Positions 46,931-58,398 of a stretch of DNA of 64,000 bases are shown piece after piece (the stretch's first letter is position 1; every line of letters begins with the position of its first letter). The DNA is from Brassica napus (lineage: Eukaryota > Streptophyta > Magnoliopsida > Brassicales > Brassicaceae). The notes beneath the pieces are model-generated. The model was not told where the DNA came from. It did no database searches and saw only the letters and a program-made list of their open reading frames with translations. The stretch covers positions 47,148,681 to 47,212,680 of the forward strand of contig NC_063450.1 of assembly GCF_020379485.1 (NCBI RefSeq). The letters are read 5' to 3'. A program made the translations under genes and the position numbers.

Positions 46931-46955
46931 TGACTAAGTTCATCGACTTTATTTG

Positions 46956-47135
46956 AATATAATTCAAAATCAAGCAACTACTATGAACTAGGTACATAAA
47001 ACTTAATGTGAGATTTATATCTCCTACTAATACAATTAATGTGAGATTATACATTAAAAATATAATTCAACATCAACCAACTACTATGAACTAGGTACAT
47101 AAAACTTAATGTGAGATTTATATCTTCTACGAATA
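46956..47135. repeat. 102-bp direct repeat
   Basis: Two copies of a 70-bp block, tataattcaaaatcaagcaa ... actatgaactaggtacataa ... gtgagatttatatctcctac, start about 102 bp apart (about 46957 and 47059) with few differences. Non-coding. Confidence 0.8.
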
Positions 47136-47659
47136 AAAAAATTACATCGCTCTTTAACGATAAAAATAATACTAAATTGTCTATGTCATTTTTTCCAAAA
47201 TTTTAATTTCATTATGTCATACATGTGAACTTTCCCATAAACAAAAACAAACACATGCATTTACATGTTTTTTTTTTTGGAACATCAATTTTACTTTATG
47301 TTTTAAGTTCAACTATATTTACTTTGGTGCAGTTATCAACTATTTATTCTATTTTTATTGAATCGATCAATGAAACCACTTATACGATTCATTTTTGACA
47401 TAAACAACTTCAAAATAAAGTAATACACTACTATCTCTAACCATTATCAAATAAATAGATAAAAAAATTGAATTCATTAGAAAATTATTAGAGAATAAAA
47501 CATATGAATCCGGCGCGTAGCGCCGGAATACCACTAGTTAGTATCAATAATTCAACATAAAAATAAACCAAGAGATGACAAAAAAACAAGTGCAACTTAA
47601 CGACCTGACAATTTACGAAAAACAATATTGACATAAATACGCCTGCTTGCTAACATATA

Positions 47660-47917
47660 CTCCATCCGTTTCATATTGTAGGTAGTTTTAGAAAAATGTT
47701 TTTGTTTCAAAATGTAAGTAGTTTCCGTAGTTTTAGGTAACTTTTACATTTATTGAATACAATATGACCAATCAAATTAAATAGACTCATTTTTTATTGG
47801 TTAAATTACATCTAACCTATTTATTATAAAATATTTTTTAAAAACATAATAATTTTTTTAACCTTCGCGTTTTTAGCCAAAACTATTTATATTATTAAAC
47901 GGATGTAACGGAGGGAG
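47660..47917. mobile_element. Stowaway-type MITE 1
   Basis: The left end TA-CTCCATCCGTTTCATATTG and right end ACGGAGGGAG-TA form the classic Tc1/mariner Stowaway termini with TA target duplication. It is 258 bp and non-coding. Confidence 0.9.
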
Positions 47918-48661
47918 TATTGTATACTTTTTTCTGTACTAGTCTTCAGTCTGATATATATATCTGACAATCATTTATTTGACTGGAGAAACTTCAAAAT
48001 ATTCGTCATAAACTCACGATCCTTACGTCGACGGTGTCTTGCTTGCCCGTTAGTGCAAACATGAACTATATTCGAGAATTATGTTTGAAGACACTATCCA
48101 TAACCAGATTGCATAGTTAATTTTTAGCAAAATTTGAGTAGAACTTCCGTTTGTCCTTGAAATCCAAATGTCTTCTTGGCACGAATGTCAATCTATCTAT
48201 AAATCTATGACCATATTATCAATATCAAATTCAGTAAAAAAAAACAAATTTAATATTTGGATTTAGAATTTAGTGATTATTTTTTAAGGTTAAGTTTATA
48301 AATTTCTATAAATAATTTTTCGACACTTATAAATAATTTATGAGGGTTAATTTTTTATATTTTATAATAAATTAAAAGTATTTATAAAAAATGATTAACA
48401 TTTGAAAGTAAATTTGGAAAGTGATATTAAATTCAAGGTAAAGTTAAAATTTTTCCACCCCAAATTTTATCTCATGCACCATCTTTCTTTAAGTCATCTG
48501 CCATTATTAATCGGGACAAAGAAAAGACTATTCTGAATTTTGTAGTAGAAGTTTGAAACTCTTGGAGACTATTTCACTACAGGTGTTTAAAGACCATTAC
48601 TCTTTTTCAATGTAAATATCACCATGTAGTGACAAGACTCAAGGTTACATACTGAATAATA
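47918..48661. other. AT-rich intergenic region
   Basis: It lies between two Stowaway MITEs. No gene was recognised. Confidence 0.4.
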
Positions 48662-48908
48662 CTACTTCCGTTCTCGAAAGTAAGATGTTTTAGATTTTTT
48701 TCTTGTTCCACAAAAATAGATTTTCTATATTGTTAAGGTATTTTTTTATACTTTTAAGAAACATTAATTGAGAATATTTGATTTGATTAAATTTCATTGG
48801 TGGAAAGTTATTGGAAAGTGTATAACAAAGTAAAAAATAAATTAAATTGTAAACATTTATTAAATTCTTAATAAGCGTGCATAATCTAAAAAATCACAGA
48901 GGAGGAAG
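48662..48908. mobile_element. Stowaway-type MITE 2
   Basis: The left end TA-CTACTTCCGTTCTCG and right end CAGAGGAGGAAG-TA give 247 bp with TA duplication. It is diverged from MITE 1 but has the same terminal pattern. Confidence 0.85.
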
Positions 48909-50004
48909 TATAAAACTAATCTAAATTTTTAAAACTCCTAAATTCTAGTAGATATGTACTTGGAAACTGTAAGAACATTCAGAAATAACAATAGATGAAG
49001 TTGTGAAGGAACAAAAAAGTTGTGAATGAAAGATTGAGTTTCTTAACAATCTAATCTATTAATTTAGAGTTACTTTAAAATTAAATTTCACACATACATG
49101 TGATTTGTAAAATTTCTACTGATACTAAAGTTTAACTCTAATCATTCATTAAAGCTAATTAGATAATATAAATTAAGACCAATTCCATTGCATTAACAAT
49201 TTATGCACGTATTTTCCTCATGGTATGCATATTGTCTTGAATTTCATGGACATGTTAATACAAGATCGTATATAAATACCATTGTTTGTAGGCTGTGAAG
49301 AGTTTTAAATAAATAAATGGGTCCAATTTTTTTTTAAAAAAAATAAACACTATTTTTACGAGACAAACATCCCGAGCCTTATTTTCATCATATAGTTATA
49401 TTTCTTTTTTGAAAATTCAAATTTTTAATTTTTTTTTTTACCATTTGATATAATTGAAATAAAGATTGAATTAGTAATAAAAGCTCACATATATAACGTT
49501 TCATTCATAAATCAAGTAATGTGCATGGGTCAAGCTGTAGTTCATATAATTTTTGTTTTGTTTATGTTTTAAAAAATACTCCTGAAAGTAACTATGCTCA
49601 CAATTTAACCTATACAAAGTTTTTTATGCGAACATCTTCAATCCCAAAATATTAGATTTTCTATATATATACACATTCGTTTCATCAAAAATATATATAT
49701 TAGATTTTCTACAATATAGAAATTCAAATCAAAACGATGTATTCTAATATACTGCAAATAAAATATAAAGAAGCGGATAATTTCCAAAATAAACAAAGTG
49801 AAATAAGATGGCAAAACGAGAAGATCCCACTACATATGGCTATCTATGTCTTATGTACATCAACTAGATTAAATTTTCGAATGTCATACGCATATATTTT
49901 TTTCCGTAGGTCGAGATAAGACTTTCGTTTTGTACGGCTGTATCCTTTGTTCCTCGAGTAAGATGACGCATGGGCCTAACGGGCCCATTAATAATAAATC
50001 ATAA
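48909..50004. other. Intergenic region upstream of the RING gene 3' end
   Basis: AT-rich. No gene was recognised. The right end is the RING gene 3' untranslated region. Confidence 0.4.
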
Positions 50005-51203
50005 TCAAGAATATAGAACTTCGACACCGAAATTCTTAACGGCGAGGCAAATCGGACAGACACGCACATCGCCGCCGCCGTCGCATCCTTTACAAAGAAC
50101 CAAATGTCGACACGGCAATGCCATCACCGTCGCCGAATTCCGTCGGCAAATACTGCAACAGGGTCCGATCAATTCGATCCGCTCCGGATCCACGAAGACC
50201 GACTCAGCGTCCTCCGCTTCCTCCGTCTCGCCGCCGATCGCACTCTGTTTCTCCGCCGTAGCTTGGCTCGCTATGACTTTTTGAATATGAGCCTGTAAGG
50301 AAGAGACCTCGGCTTCCCGCGTCGCAGTTCTTAACTGCCACGTTCGCGCCTCTTCCGTAAGCTGAGCTGCACGCGCCTCTAGCTCAGCGTGACGGCGCGT
50401 GGCTTTCTCTAGCTCTGCTTCTTTTTCTCTCACCCTCCGTCCCGCTAACTCCTCCGCTGCGTATAATAGCTCTACATAACGCCTTTCTCCGTACAACGCT
50501 AACTTACGCCGAAGCTCCTCACCCTAAAAAATAAAATAAAACTCAACCAAAAAAAAAAAAAACGAAACCACAGTTTAGATCTAGTTAGATAAAACAAAAC
50601 ACCTGAGTTTGAATGAAACTGTCAAGTTCATCTCTTTGACGTTTTGATTCTCCGGCGAGATCTCCCGGAAGCATAGAAGAAGGCGAGAGCAGCTGTTCTT
50701 GATTCTGTGACTGCTCATGAGTTAAACGAAGACCAGTGGAAACCACGTTAAGCGTTTTCCGGTTATGATTCTGCAACAACTCCCTCATATCGATAACTTG
50801 CGGCGGTCTAGGCGGTGGAGGGTTCATAGGAGTAGCCACGGATGAGAACTGAAGAAAACCCACCGACGAAACGTCTCTCGATCGCTTTCTTGAATCAACT
50901 ACCCCTGTTTTTTTTTTTTTTTCTCGAGAACGATTAATTGCACCGTAAGAAGAAGAAGAGAGAAACCGATATGGGAATAGAGACAGACCAGCTTTGATCA
51001 AAGTGAAATGAGTGTCCTGAGGCTGCAACGAGCAATTATTATCTTCTTGTCCGTTACTGCTCAATAAATTTTTTTATAAGAAATCAAAACATCACATACA
51101 CAAAAACATGCATACATTTAAAACATTTCATATTAATATTAGATGAATATTTTTACTTGTTGACGAAGAGGAATCTTGAAGGATGGTGAGTCCGAACTGC
51201 CAT
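50005..51203 (-). CDS. BOI-type RING ubiquitin ligase (S-ribonuclease-binding protein family)
   Basis: This family contains BOI and BRG E3 ligases that regulate DELLA, cell-death and stress responses. Three exons are used: 51203-51157, 51059-50603 and 50523-50005. They total 1023 nt, or 340 residues, and all junctions are GT-AG and in frame. The short first exon encodes MAVRTHHPSRFLFVN. Residues ~169-260 form a charged coiled coil (RRYVELLYAAEELAGRRV, REKEAELEKATRRHAELEAR). The C-terminal RING (~290-340) is the family's C3HC4 form: CCSICRRNSATVMALPCRHL and CKGC...VCPICLAVK. The second acceptor reads gagcag, allowing a one-residue alternative start of exon 2 at 51056. Synteny points to At4g17680. 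Confidence 0.92.
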
Positions 51204-51705
51204 TGATTATCAATGGTGTATTTATGCATTCACTATCAGAGAATAAGGGCATGCGTGTGTTGGAAATGAATGATGATGATGATGATGATGAAAATCTTGA
51301 TTTGCTTGGGGATTTTAAGAGCTAATTACGGAGAGGATTAATTAATTAATTAATTATCGAGTAAAGGAGAAAGAATGGGAGAAATAAATGGGGAAGATGA
51401 GATTTAAGAGGGGAAGGGACGAAAGGGTACAGACAGACTTGTGGGACTTTTAAGGCTGTCCACATTGTATGCAACTATGCATGATTGTCACTAATGTTAC
51501 CTTTGTTTGAATCTTCCTCTATATATTTCTTAAAGTTCTGATACTTGTTTTCTCCCCACAAATTAGTATTATTCAGAAGACTTTTGTTCTGATTAATTTT
51601 ATCAAAAAAAATTATCATTTATAAATAAAAAAAATCATTTTCGCAAAATCACAAACATTTTCGTATAATGTTTATTATAACTTATAAAATACTGTAGCAT
51701 ATGCG
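51204..51705. other. RING gene upstream region
   Basis: It contains microsatellites (gatgat)n at about 51269-51289 and (ttaa)n at about 51340-51356, probably in the leader or promoter of the RING gene. Otherwise it is AT-rich. Confidence 0.5.
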
Positions 51706-52790
51706 ATGCGATGATTTTCTCATCCATATTTAGTTTGTTGCTTTAGTAGATAAATCTTATTACTTTTATACTTCTATACTTCATTATATGTATACGAATA
51801 TCATATACAAATAGACTGATATACCACTGGTATTAACTACGTATGCTGATATGCATGGCCTTTGCATCGAGTACGTAAGACCATGATTAACCCGGAGTTC
51901 TTAGAGTAGGTTTCTTATCGGAAATTAAGAAACTGTTTTTTAACTTTTAACTAAAAAGGTTAAGAACCAGTTTTTAAAGTCGTTATTTAAGAATCGGTTC
52001 TTAGTTTTTTAGTTAAAAATTAAGAAACAGTTTCTTAACTTCCGCTAAGAACTCCATCCTAATAATTCTGGGTTAATCATAACGAGCCTTGTCTACGAAG
52101 CTCCACTCCCTCGTCTTGCTTGCTTCTGGCGAAGCTTCGCTTGCTATGCGACTATAATTAGTTGAAAGCGAACTAAGCTGGGACCCTTTTTTTTTCCCCT
52201 ACAAACTGTTAACCTCAAAAAGATGTATCATAGTTCTTTAAATGCGATGATTTTCTCATCCATATTTAGTTTGTTGCTTTAGTAGATAAATCTTATTATT
52301 TTTATATTTCTATACTTCATTATATGTATATGTTCAACGAATATCATATACAAATAGACTGATATACCACTGGTATTAACTTCGTATGCTGATATGCATG
52401 GCCTATGCATCGAGTACGTAAGACCATAATTAACCCGGGTTCTTAGAGTAGGGTTTTTAGCGGAAGTTAAGAAACTGTTTCTTAACTTTTAACTAAAAAA
52501 ACTAAGAACTGGTTTTTAAAGTCCTTATTTAAGAATCGTTTCTTAGTTTTTTTTAGTTATAAGTTAAAAAACAGTTTCTTAACTTCCGCTAAAAACCTCA
52601 TCCTAATAACCCCGGATTAATCATGCTCTAACGAGCTTTGTCTACGAAGCTCCGCTCCCTCGTCTTGCTTGCTTCTGGCGAAGCTTCACTTGCTATGCGA
52701 CTATAATTAGTTGAAAGCGAACTAAGCTGGGACCCTTTTTTTTTCCCCTACAAACTGTTAACCTCAAAAAGATGTATCATAGTTCTTTAA
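51706..52790. repeat. 0.54-kb tandem duplication carrying a hairpin MITE
   Basis: Two direct copies, 51706-52241 and 52242-52790, both start atgcgatgattttctcatcc and end agatgtatcatagttcttta. They differ at scattered bases and by a few indels. Each holds a MITE of about 200 bp with ends gaccat(g/a)attaaccc and its complement gggttaatcat or ggattaatcatg, and long arms with ttaagaaac(t/a)gtt words. The duplication therefore postdates the MITE insertion. Confidence 0.92.
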
Positions 52791-53160
52791 AGCCAATTTT
52801 TATTACTCTTTATAGTTGTTTTAAGGAGTATATCAATCGAGACATCTTTAAGTTCGTTAACAATGATACTAGTAATTAGCAAAATGATACTCAAGAAAAA
52901 AGTTCGTTAACAAAACAACTATATTTTAATGATATTTAGTACTAAAATATACAATTAAATACAGTAAAAGCATTTTATCTAAAAATTTACAGTACTACAA
53001 TATAGATCTAAAAGAACAATTAAAATCATCAAAAGCATTTATCGACCAAGAACATTACAGAAAAGACTTACCTATGAGGGAAGAGAAGTATCTAATACTA
53101 GTACTGTTTTTTTTTTTACTGTATCAACAAAAGAAAAGAGAAACCTAACAATACACCTAA
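52791..53160. other. AT-rich intergenic region
   Basis: No gene or element boundary recognised. Confidence 0.4.
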
Positions 53161-53572
53161 GACCATGATTAATCTCAGCCTCGGATTCTTAGCTTCGATT
53201 ATCTAAGACCACGATTTTATATAAAAAAAACTAAGAACCGTCTCTTAAATAAGAGATATAAGAACATGTTTATTGCATGTTTCTTAGGTTGGGTCTCTTA
53301 GCGTAATATAAGATACGGTCTCTTACCTTTTAACTAAAAAAGCTAAGAGACGTCTCTTATATCTCTTATTTAAGAGACGTCTCTTAGTTTTTTTTAAGTT
53401 AAAAGCTAAGAGACCGTATCATATATTACGCTAAGAGACCCAATCTAAGAGACCTACAATAAACATGCTATAAGAGTCGTCTTTTAACCGAAAAATGTTT
53501 AAAAAATTGTCAAATCATGAGTTAAGAACTCCGGCTAAAAGACCGAGGTTAATCATGCCCTAAGATAGTTAA
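53161..53572. mobile_element. MITE with a second hairpin MITE nested inside
   Basis: The outer ends (agaccatgattaatctc at 53161 and gaggttaatcatgccctaa ending about 53572) match the MITE family of the neighbouring duplication. Inside, 53263-53468 is a separate near-perfect hairpin: acatgtttattg ... ggttgggtctcttagcgtaa ... ttacgctaagagacccaatc ... caataaacatgc. The word tataaga flanks this inner hairpin on both sides, a candidate 7-bp target duplication. Confidence 0.8.
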
Positions 53573-53951
53573 TTGACGAGTTTGGCTAAAGAAACACAAG
53601 GTCTGGACTTGTCTTACAATAAAGTGGGTCGTTATTTTTCCCAAAGTTAGTCCTGACAAGTTCAAAAAATTAATTAAAACTTTGGGCACCAGTGAAACAT
53701 TTACTATCATTGCACTCTTTATTAATGTAAGTAGCCGTATAGTAATGGAGACAGAACACACTTGGTTGTTTTCCCTTTAGAGGAGGAGTCCACACCAACC
53801 AAAAATCGAGTAATGGACTAATGGTGATTGAAGACAGAACAAACTTTCTATTAATAAACGTTAGTTAACTTCTTATCCTCTTAACACATAGCTATGAAAG
53901 TTTTGCATGCTGCCCGTGAATTATCAGTAGCTATGTTCGTAATATCCCGTA
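53573..53951. other. Intergenic region
   Basis: No gene was recognised. Confidence 0.4.
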
Positions 53952-54188
53952 CTCCCTCTGTTTCAATTTAATTGTCGTTATAGAGTAAAGTTTTCGTTCA
54001 AAAAAAATATCGTTTTATAATTTCAATGCAAAATTGATTGACTTTATATCTCAATCTATTTTTCTATTGGTTCAAATGTGGTTAAGTGAATTGATAATGA
54101 TATTTTTATTTTAGAAATATGTAAAATTAAATATTTTTTAATCTGTGTGTCCAACTCTAAAACGGTAATTAAAATGAAACGGAAAAAG
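53952..54188. mobile_element. Stowaway-type MITE 3
   Basis: The left end TA-CTCCCTCTGTTTCAATTTA and right end AAATGAAACGGAAAAAG-TA give 237 bp with TA on both sides. Confidence 0.88.
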
Positions 54189-54619
54189 TAGTATCTAAGA
54201 GTTCTACCCAACAATTTCATTTTCCGACGGTGTTGTTACTCTGGTACTGCAAGGAGATTAGTTTACTTGTGCTCCAAGTTCAAACCATTCTTATACGAAA
54301 TGTTATTATTTAAATCAGAATTTCTAAAATCTGACTTCGGATATGTAGAAGATTATTAGGCTATGAGCTTAATCTCCCGAATTTCTATGGTAATTAAAAA
54401 CAATTTATTTTTTCACATTTTTGTAATTAAGAAAGAGTAAGAGTCACTTGAAAGGTGCAGATATGCATAATGGCTAAATGCATAAAAATTGGACGTCATT
54501 TATTCCTCAAGTAAGGAATTCAAATTAACATTATCCCTCTGTCCACTTCACGTTTCCTCATTAATAATAGACGCTTCACGCTTTGGAGTTGCATATTATA
54601 TCTACGGTAGCCTCTCTAT
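54189..54619. other. Intergenic region
   Basis: No gene was recognised. Confidence 0.4.
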
Positions 54620-56450
54620 TTTAGAGTTCGCAAAACTCTATATTTGAAGTTTCAAAGTGTTCTTCTCCAAAAATGTTATTCACTTTTGGAGAAAAACACT
54701 TTGAAATTTCAAATTTAACTTCAAAATTATTTATAATTTACACAATGGTCTTTATATTTTTCATAATTAATATAAATCCATAAAAATTTTATAAGTAACT
54801 AGAATATATATAAAAATATTACAGTAATATTAATAAAATATTATACTAAAATATAAAATCATAAATAGAAATACATAATTAAATATTAAACTACAAGCAA
54901 AATACCACATTATTCTATTAAATTATTCTTGTAATGCTCCATCTTCGGTTACACAAAATTTGGTTGGACAATATTTTAAAAGTTCCGAATACAATTTACT
55001 AGACTATTAGTGTTGTTGTAATATTTAAATTTGTATAATAATTATGTCTTCATGTATCTTTTTTTAAAAAAAAATTATTAATTTTTTTTTTTGTAATATT
55101 CTTGTAGTCTAATTCTAGTTTTAAATATTATAAATCATGTTTTTAAAAAATTATTTAATTTTATGTGTAAAATTTGAATTTATTAAAAAAAATTTGAAAT
55201 ATTTATGATATATAAAAGTTTTAAAGAATAAAACAATAAATGTGAGAATACTTGAAAATCATAAATGTGATGTGTAATTAATTATAAGGATCAAAATATA
55301 AATAAAAGATTAAACTTTAAATTTGAAGTTTTGAGTAGTGAAACTCCAAATATGAAGTTTCACTACTTAAAACTCTAAATTTGAAGTTTTGATGTTTTTC
55401 TTTGGAGAGCAAAAAACTCTATATTTAAAGTTATATAGTTTCTTTTGGGGATGCTCTAATTTGAAGTTTTAAGGAGTGAAACTCTATATTTGAAGTTTCA
55501 CTACTCAAAACTTCAAATTTGAAGTTTCATATTTTTATTCGTATTTTGATCCCTACAATTACACATCACATTTATAATTCATAAATATTTTTTTGTTTAT
55601 TATTTTAATCCTTATAAAAATTATATCTAATAAATATTTTAAGTTTTGTTTACAAAATTTAATTATTAACATAAAATTAAATAAAACTTTAAAAGAAGAT
55701 TTAAAATATTTAAAACTAGATTTAGATAACAAAAATATACAAAATAAATTTAACCAAAAAAATAACATGAAGACATAACTATTAAACATATTTAAATATT
55801 ACGACAACACTAATAGTCATGTAAGTTTGATCCGGAACCTTTAAAATTTTCAAATATTGTCCAATTTTTTTTGTATAATTGAAGATGGTTGTTGTTTTGT
55901 TGTTGATGATGTCTTTTCGTACAATTATTTCTTGTTCTTATATTCACCAGTATTAATATCATCGATAAAAGTTAGTCTTTTAGCAATATTTTATGTTTCT
56001 CTTTTACTTTCTTGTTCTGATCTAATGTATTTACAAGTATTAATATCTCCTGATTTCAACAATTTTTTATCTCTAATCTACAAATTAAAAATGAGGAGAG
56101 CTATTTTTACTTCAAAATGCACTAGTAGATCATATATGTATTACGAAAATCACTTTATTGAATAATATAATATTTTGCTTGAAATTTAACATTAATTAAA
56201 TGATTTTATTTAAAATTTTATATTTTAATATAATATTTTATTAATTAATATTGTTGTAATATGTTTATATGTGTTAGTTATTTACAAAAGTTTTATGAAT
56301 TCGAATTAGTTATGACAAATATAAAGATCATATTATAAAATACAAATAATTTTAAAGTTATATTTGAAGTTTTGCTTTTGGAAAAGATCATTTTTAAACT
56401 TCAAATATAGAATTTTGAAAACTTCAAAATAGAATTTTTTTCGAATTGCT
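54620..56450. repeat. Very large inverted repeat (two head-to-head MITE-like copies)
   Basis: The left arm (about 54620-55340) and the right arm (about 55490-56450) are reverse complements for most of their length. Landmarks include attagtgttgttgtaatatt (about 55008) with aatattacgacaacactaat (about 55796), and aaatgtgatgtgtaattaat (about 55262) with taattacacatcaca-type sequence (about 55555). The arms are not identical and differ by indels. Ends and centre repeat the words ttgaagttt and aactctatatttgaag. No coding capacity is seen; short frames are AT-rich noise. Confidence 0.82.
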
Positions 56451-58398
56451 CTGAGTCTTATTCGAAACAATGAATATAAATACAAATATATAGGTAGGTG
56501 ATTTGTAGGCATCATTACAACTTATGACATATTCATTCGGGCAATTAAGAACTGTATATATAAAAGTAAAAGTAAGATTATCAAATGTTAGGAGGAATAT
56601 GTAGAATAAAATAAAGGCATCGTATATATAATACACAATAACACGTTAACCAAAACTGGTATCTAACAACAAACAAATTGGTTATTTAATTTCCTAACAA
56701 ATGTTGGTCAGAGAGAATGGTGAGATTTATATAATAATAATTGTCAACAAGATCTTTTTAAATGTAGAAATGTGGTGGCAAGGTAAGCAACAAATTGATA
56801 TGAGGGATGGCATCTTAAGCATTACATGATTTTGTTGGTCACAAGTCAATATTTGTCTATGATTAGTTTTGTTCCCTTTCAAATCAAGAGCAACATTATA
56901 TTACATATTCTCACTTATATGTCTAGCCTATCAATTTATAGAATTTTATATCTATCAACAACCATTCCATTTTTTCGGAAAACATGAATAGTACATTAGT
57001 AATACACACCACACAATTCAAATATATGATATTTGTTTCATTTTATTAGTTGTTGTAAGTTGGTTTTTCAATTTTTTTTCTTCTTCTTGTCGAAAAGCTT
57101 GTGCTTAATTGAGTCATTTGCCTGATGGGCCATGTTACTAAACAGAGACGCAGTAATCAATTGCTCATCCCTCATTGTCCAACTCTTCGTCATTGTTGTT
57201 ATCATCATCGTCCCATTTTTTTGAACAGTATGTGAATAATGTCTACAAAGTAATTACGGAAAACCCGGGATTAACTTTAAATTTAATCATTATAAATAAG
57301 AAAGTAGTCAACAAAATATTTTAAGCCATGTTCCCTTTTCGTTCCATAATGTTTGTTAGTACATTAACTAAAATTGAAAATGCAGCTCACCAAATGTATC
57401 AAAAATGTATCATTGGATATTTGTAAATGATATGAAATAGATCTGATAGTGTTACAAATATTATGTAGGGATAAAAATATGTAACTCGTATGAGAACTGT
57501 TTGGCTAATCACTTGCCAGTACATCTGTGCATGTTCATGTGAATTATTCAGTGCAGCATATGTACTTTATATTAGGCGACTCATTTAGCATCTTATGTTA
57601 GCTTCATTTTTAATCTTTGGACTAGTAGGGTATCGGATGCTACCGGAGCTTCTAATATGACTATATTAGATAATGTGGCTATGTTATTTGGTTCATAGAG
57701 TATTCGATTACTCGTAGATGATCAATGGTCGTAAAACCTAAAGATATCAATCTGTGTCTCAGTTAGAAGCCAAGGAGCCTAGGAGTAGGTTGATAAATTA
57801 ATTCTACTATATTTTTCCTTTTGAATCCATAACCACCCATTCGTAAACTTTCTTCCCGTCTACTTTTTGTTATTCATTTCAGAAAAAGACATGGTTTTAC
57901 GTACTTGTTAATACACTATCTTGTTTTTGGAGATATAAACTGTGAATCAAGAGTTGCAAGAAATCTCACCCACGGCAAAGAAATTAGCCAATGGAGAAGT
58001 CATTTAATACGAAATTATACAATAACGCATGCATATCCCTCCTAAACTCCAACGAGCGAGCCTATGATTGATTGATATATACACAACCAAACATACAGCT
58101 ATCCTCAAGGTTTTTAATTTTTATACATCCAAATCTTTCCTACTAACATTCACACTTCCCCATATTAACTAATGATTTAAGAACCTTTAAAATTACAATA
58201 TACTATGTATAGAGAAATTACAAATATAGGAAGAATAAGAGAAAGATGCTCACTCCAACCACACGTACGTACATGGTTCTATTTTTTCTCGACAACAATC
58301 AAATAGAGAGTTCTACTATACCTCGTAGACATCTTAATATAAATTCCAATCTCCATATTTTACGAGAGCAAAATCGATATACGTCTCATGAATTCACA
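56451..58398. other. Intergenic region upstream of the peroxidase gene
   Basis: No gene was recognised. The last 200 bp is the presumed peroxidase promoter; a TATA-like tatatacaca lies at about 58075. An open stretch of 51 codons upstream of 58399 does not look like protein. Confidence 0.4.

Larger units (their letters stand above)
36628..47537 (+). mobile_element. Probable Helitron with RPA-like cargo, split by a LINE
   Basis: The 3' end is clear: the perfect 7-bp hairpin CCGGCGC-gta-GCGCCGG (47510-47526), then aataccactag ending at 47537, then T. A fitting 5' end, A followed by TCTTCTATAATAATAAAG, lies at 36628; that both belong to one element is inferred. Removing the 6.3-kb LINE leaves about 4.6 kb. 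Inside are short exon-like segments with splice-like borders. One at 37318-37403 reads DIVGELRGIKTIWNDETQ and beyond, resembling the OB fold of RPA1/DUF223 proteins that plant Helitrons carry; another, just right of the LINE (~44023-44160), reads ATSSTHLYVDQECL. The frames are broken and no Rep/helicase is seen, so it is non-autonomous or decayed. Confidence 0.5.

Noticed and set aside
55559..56165. Small hydrophobic ORFs near 55.6-56.2 kb
   Set aside because: They fall in the AT-rich large inverted repeat; the composition alone explains the Phe/Leu/Ile/Lys-rich translation.
58246..58398. Upstream start for the peroxidase
   Set aside because: It would put 51 low-quality residues before an evident signal peptide; the ATG at 58399 is the sensible start.
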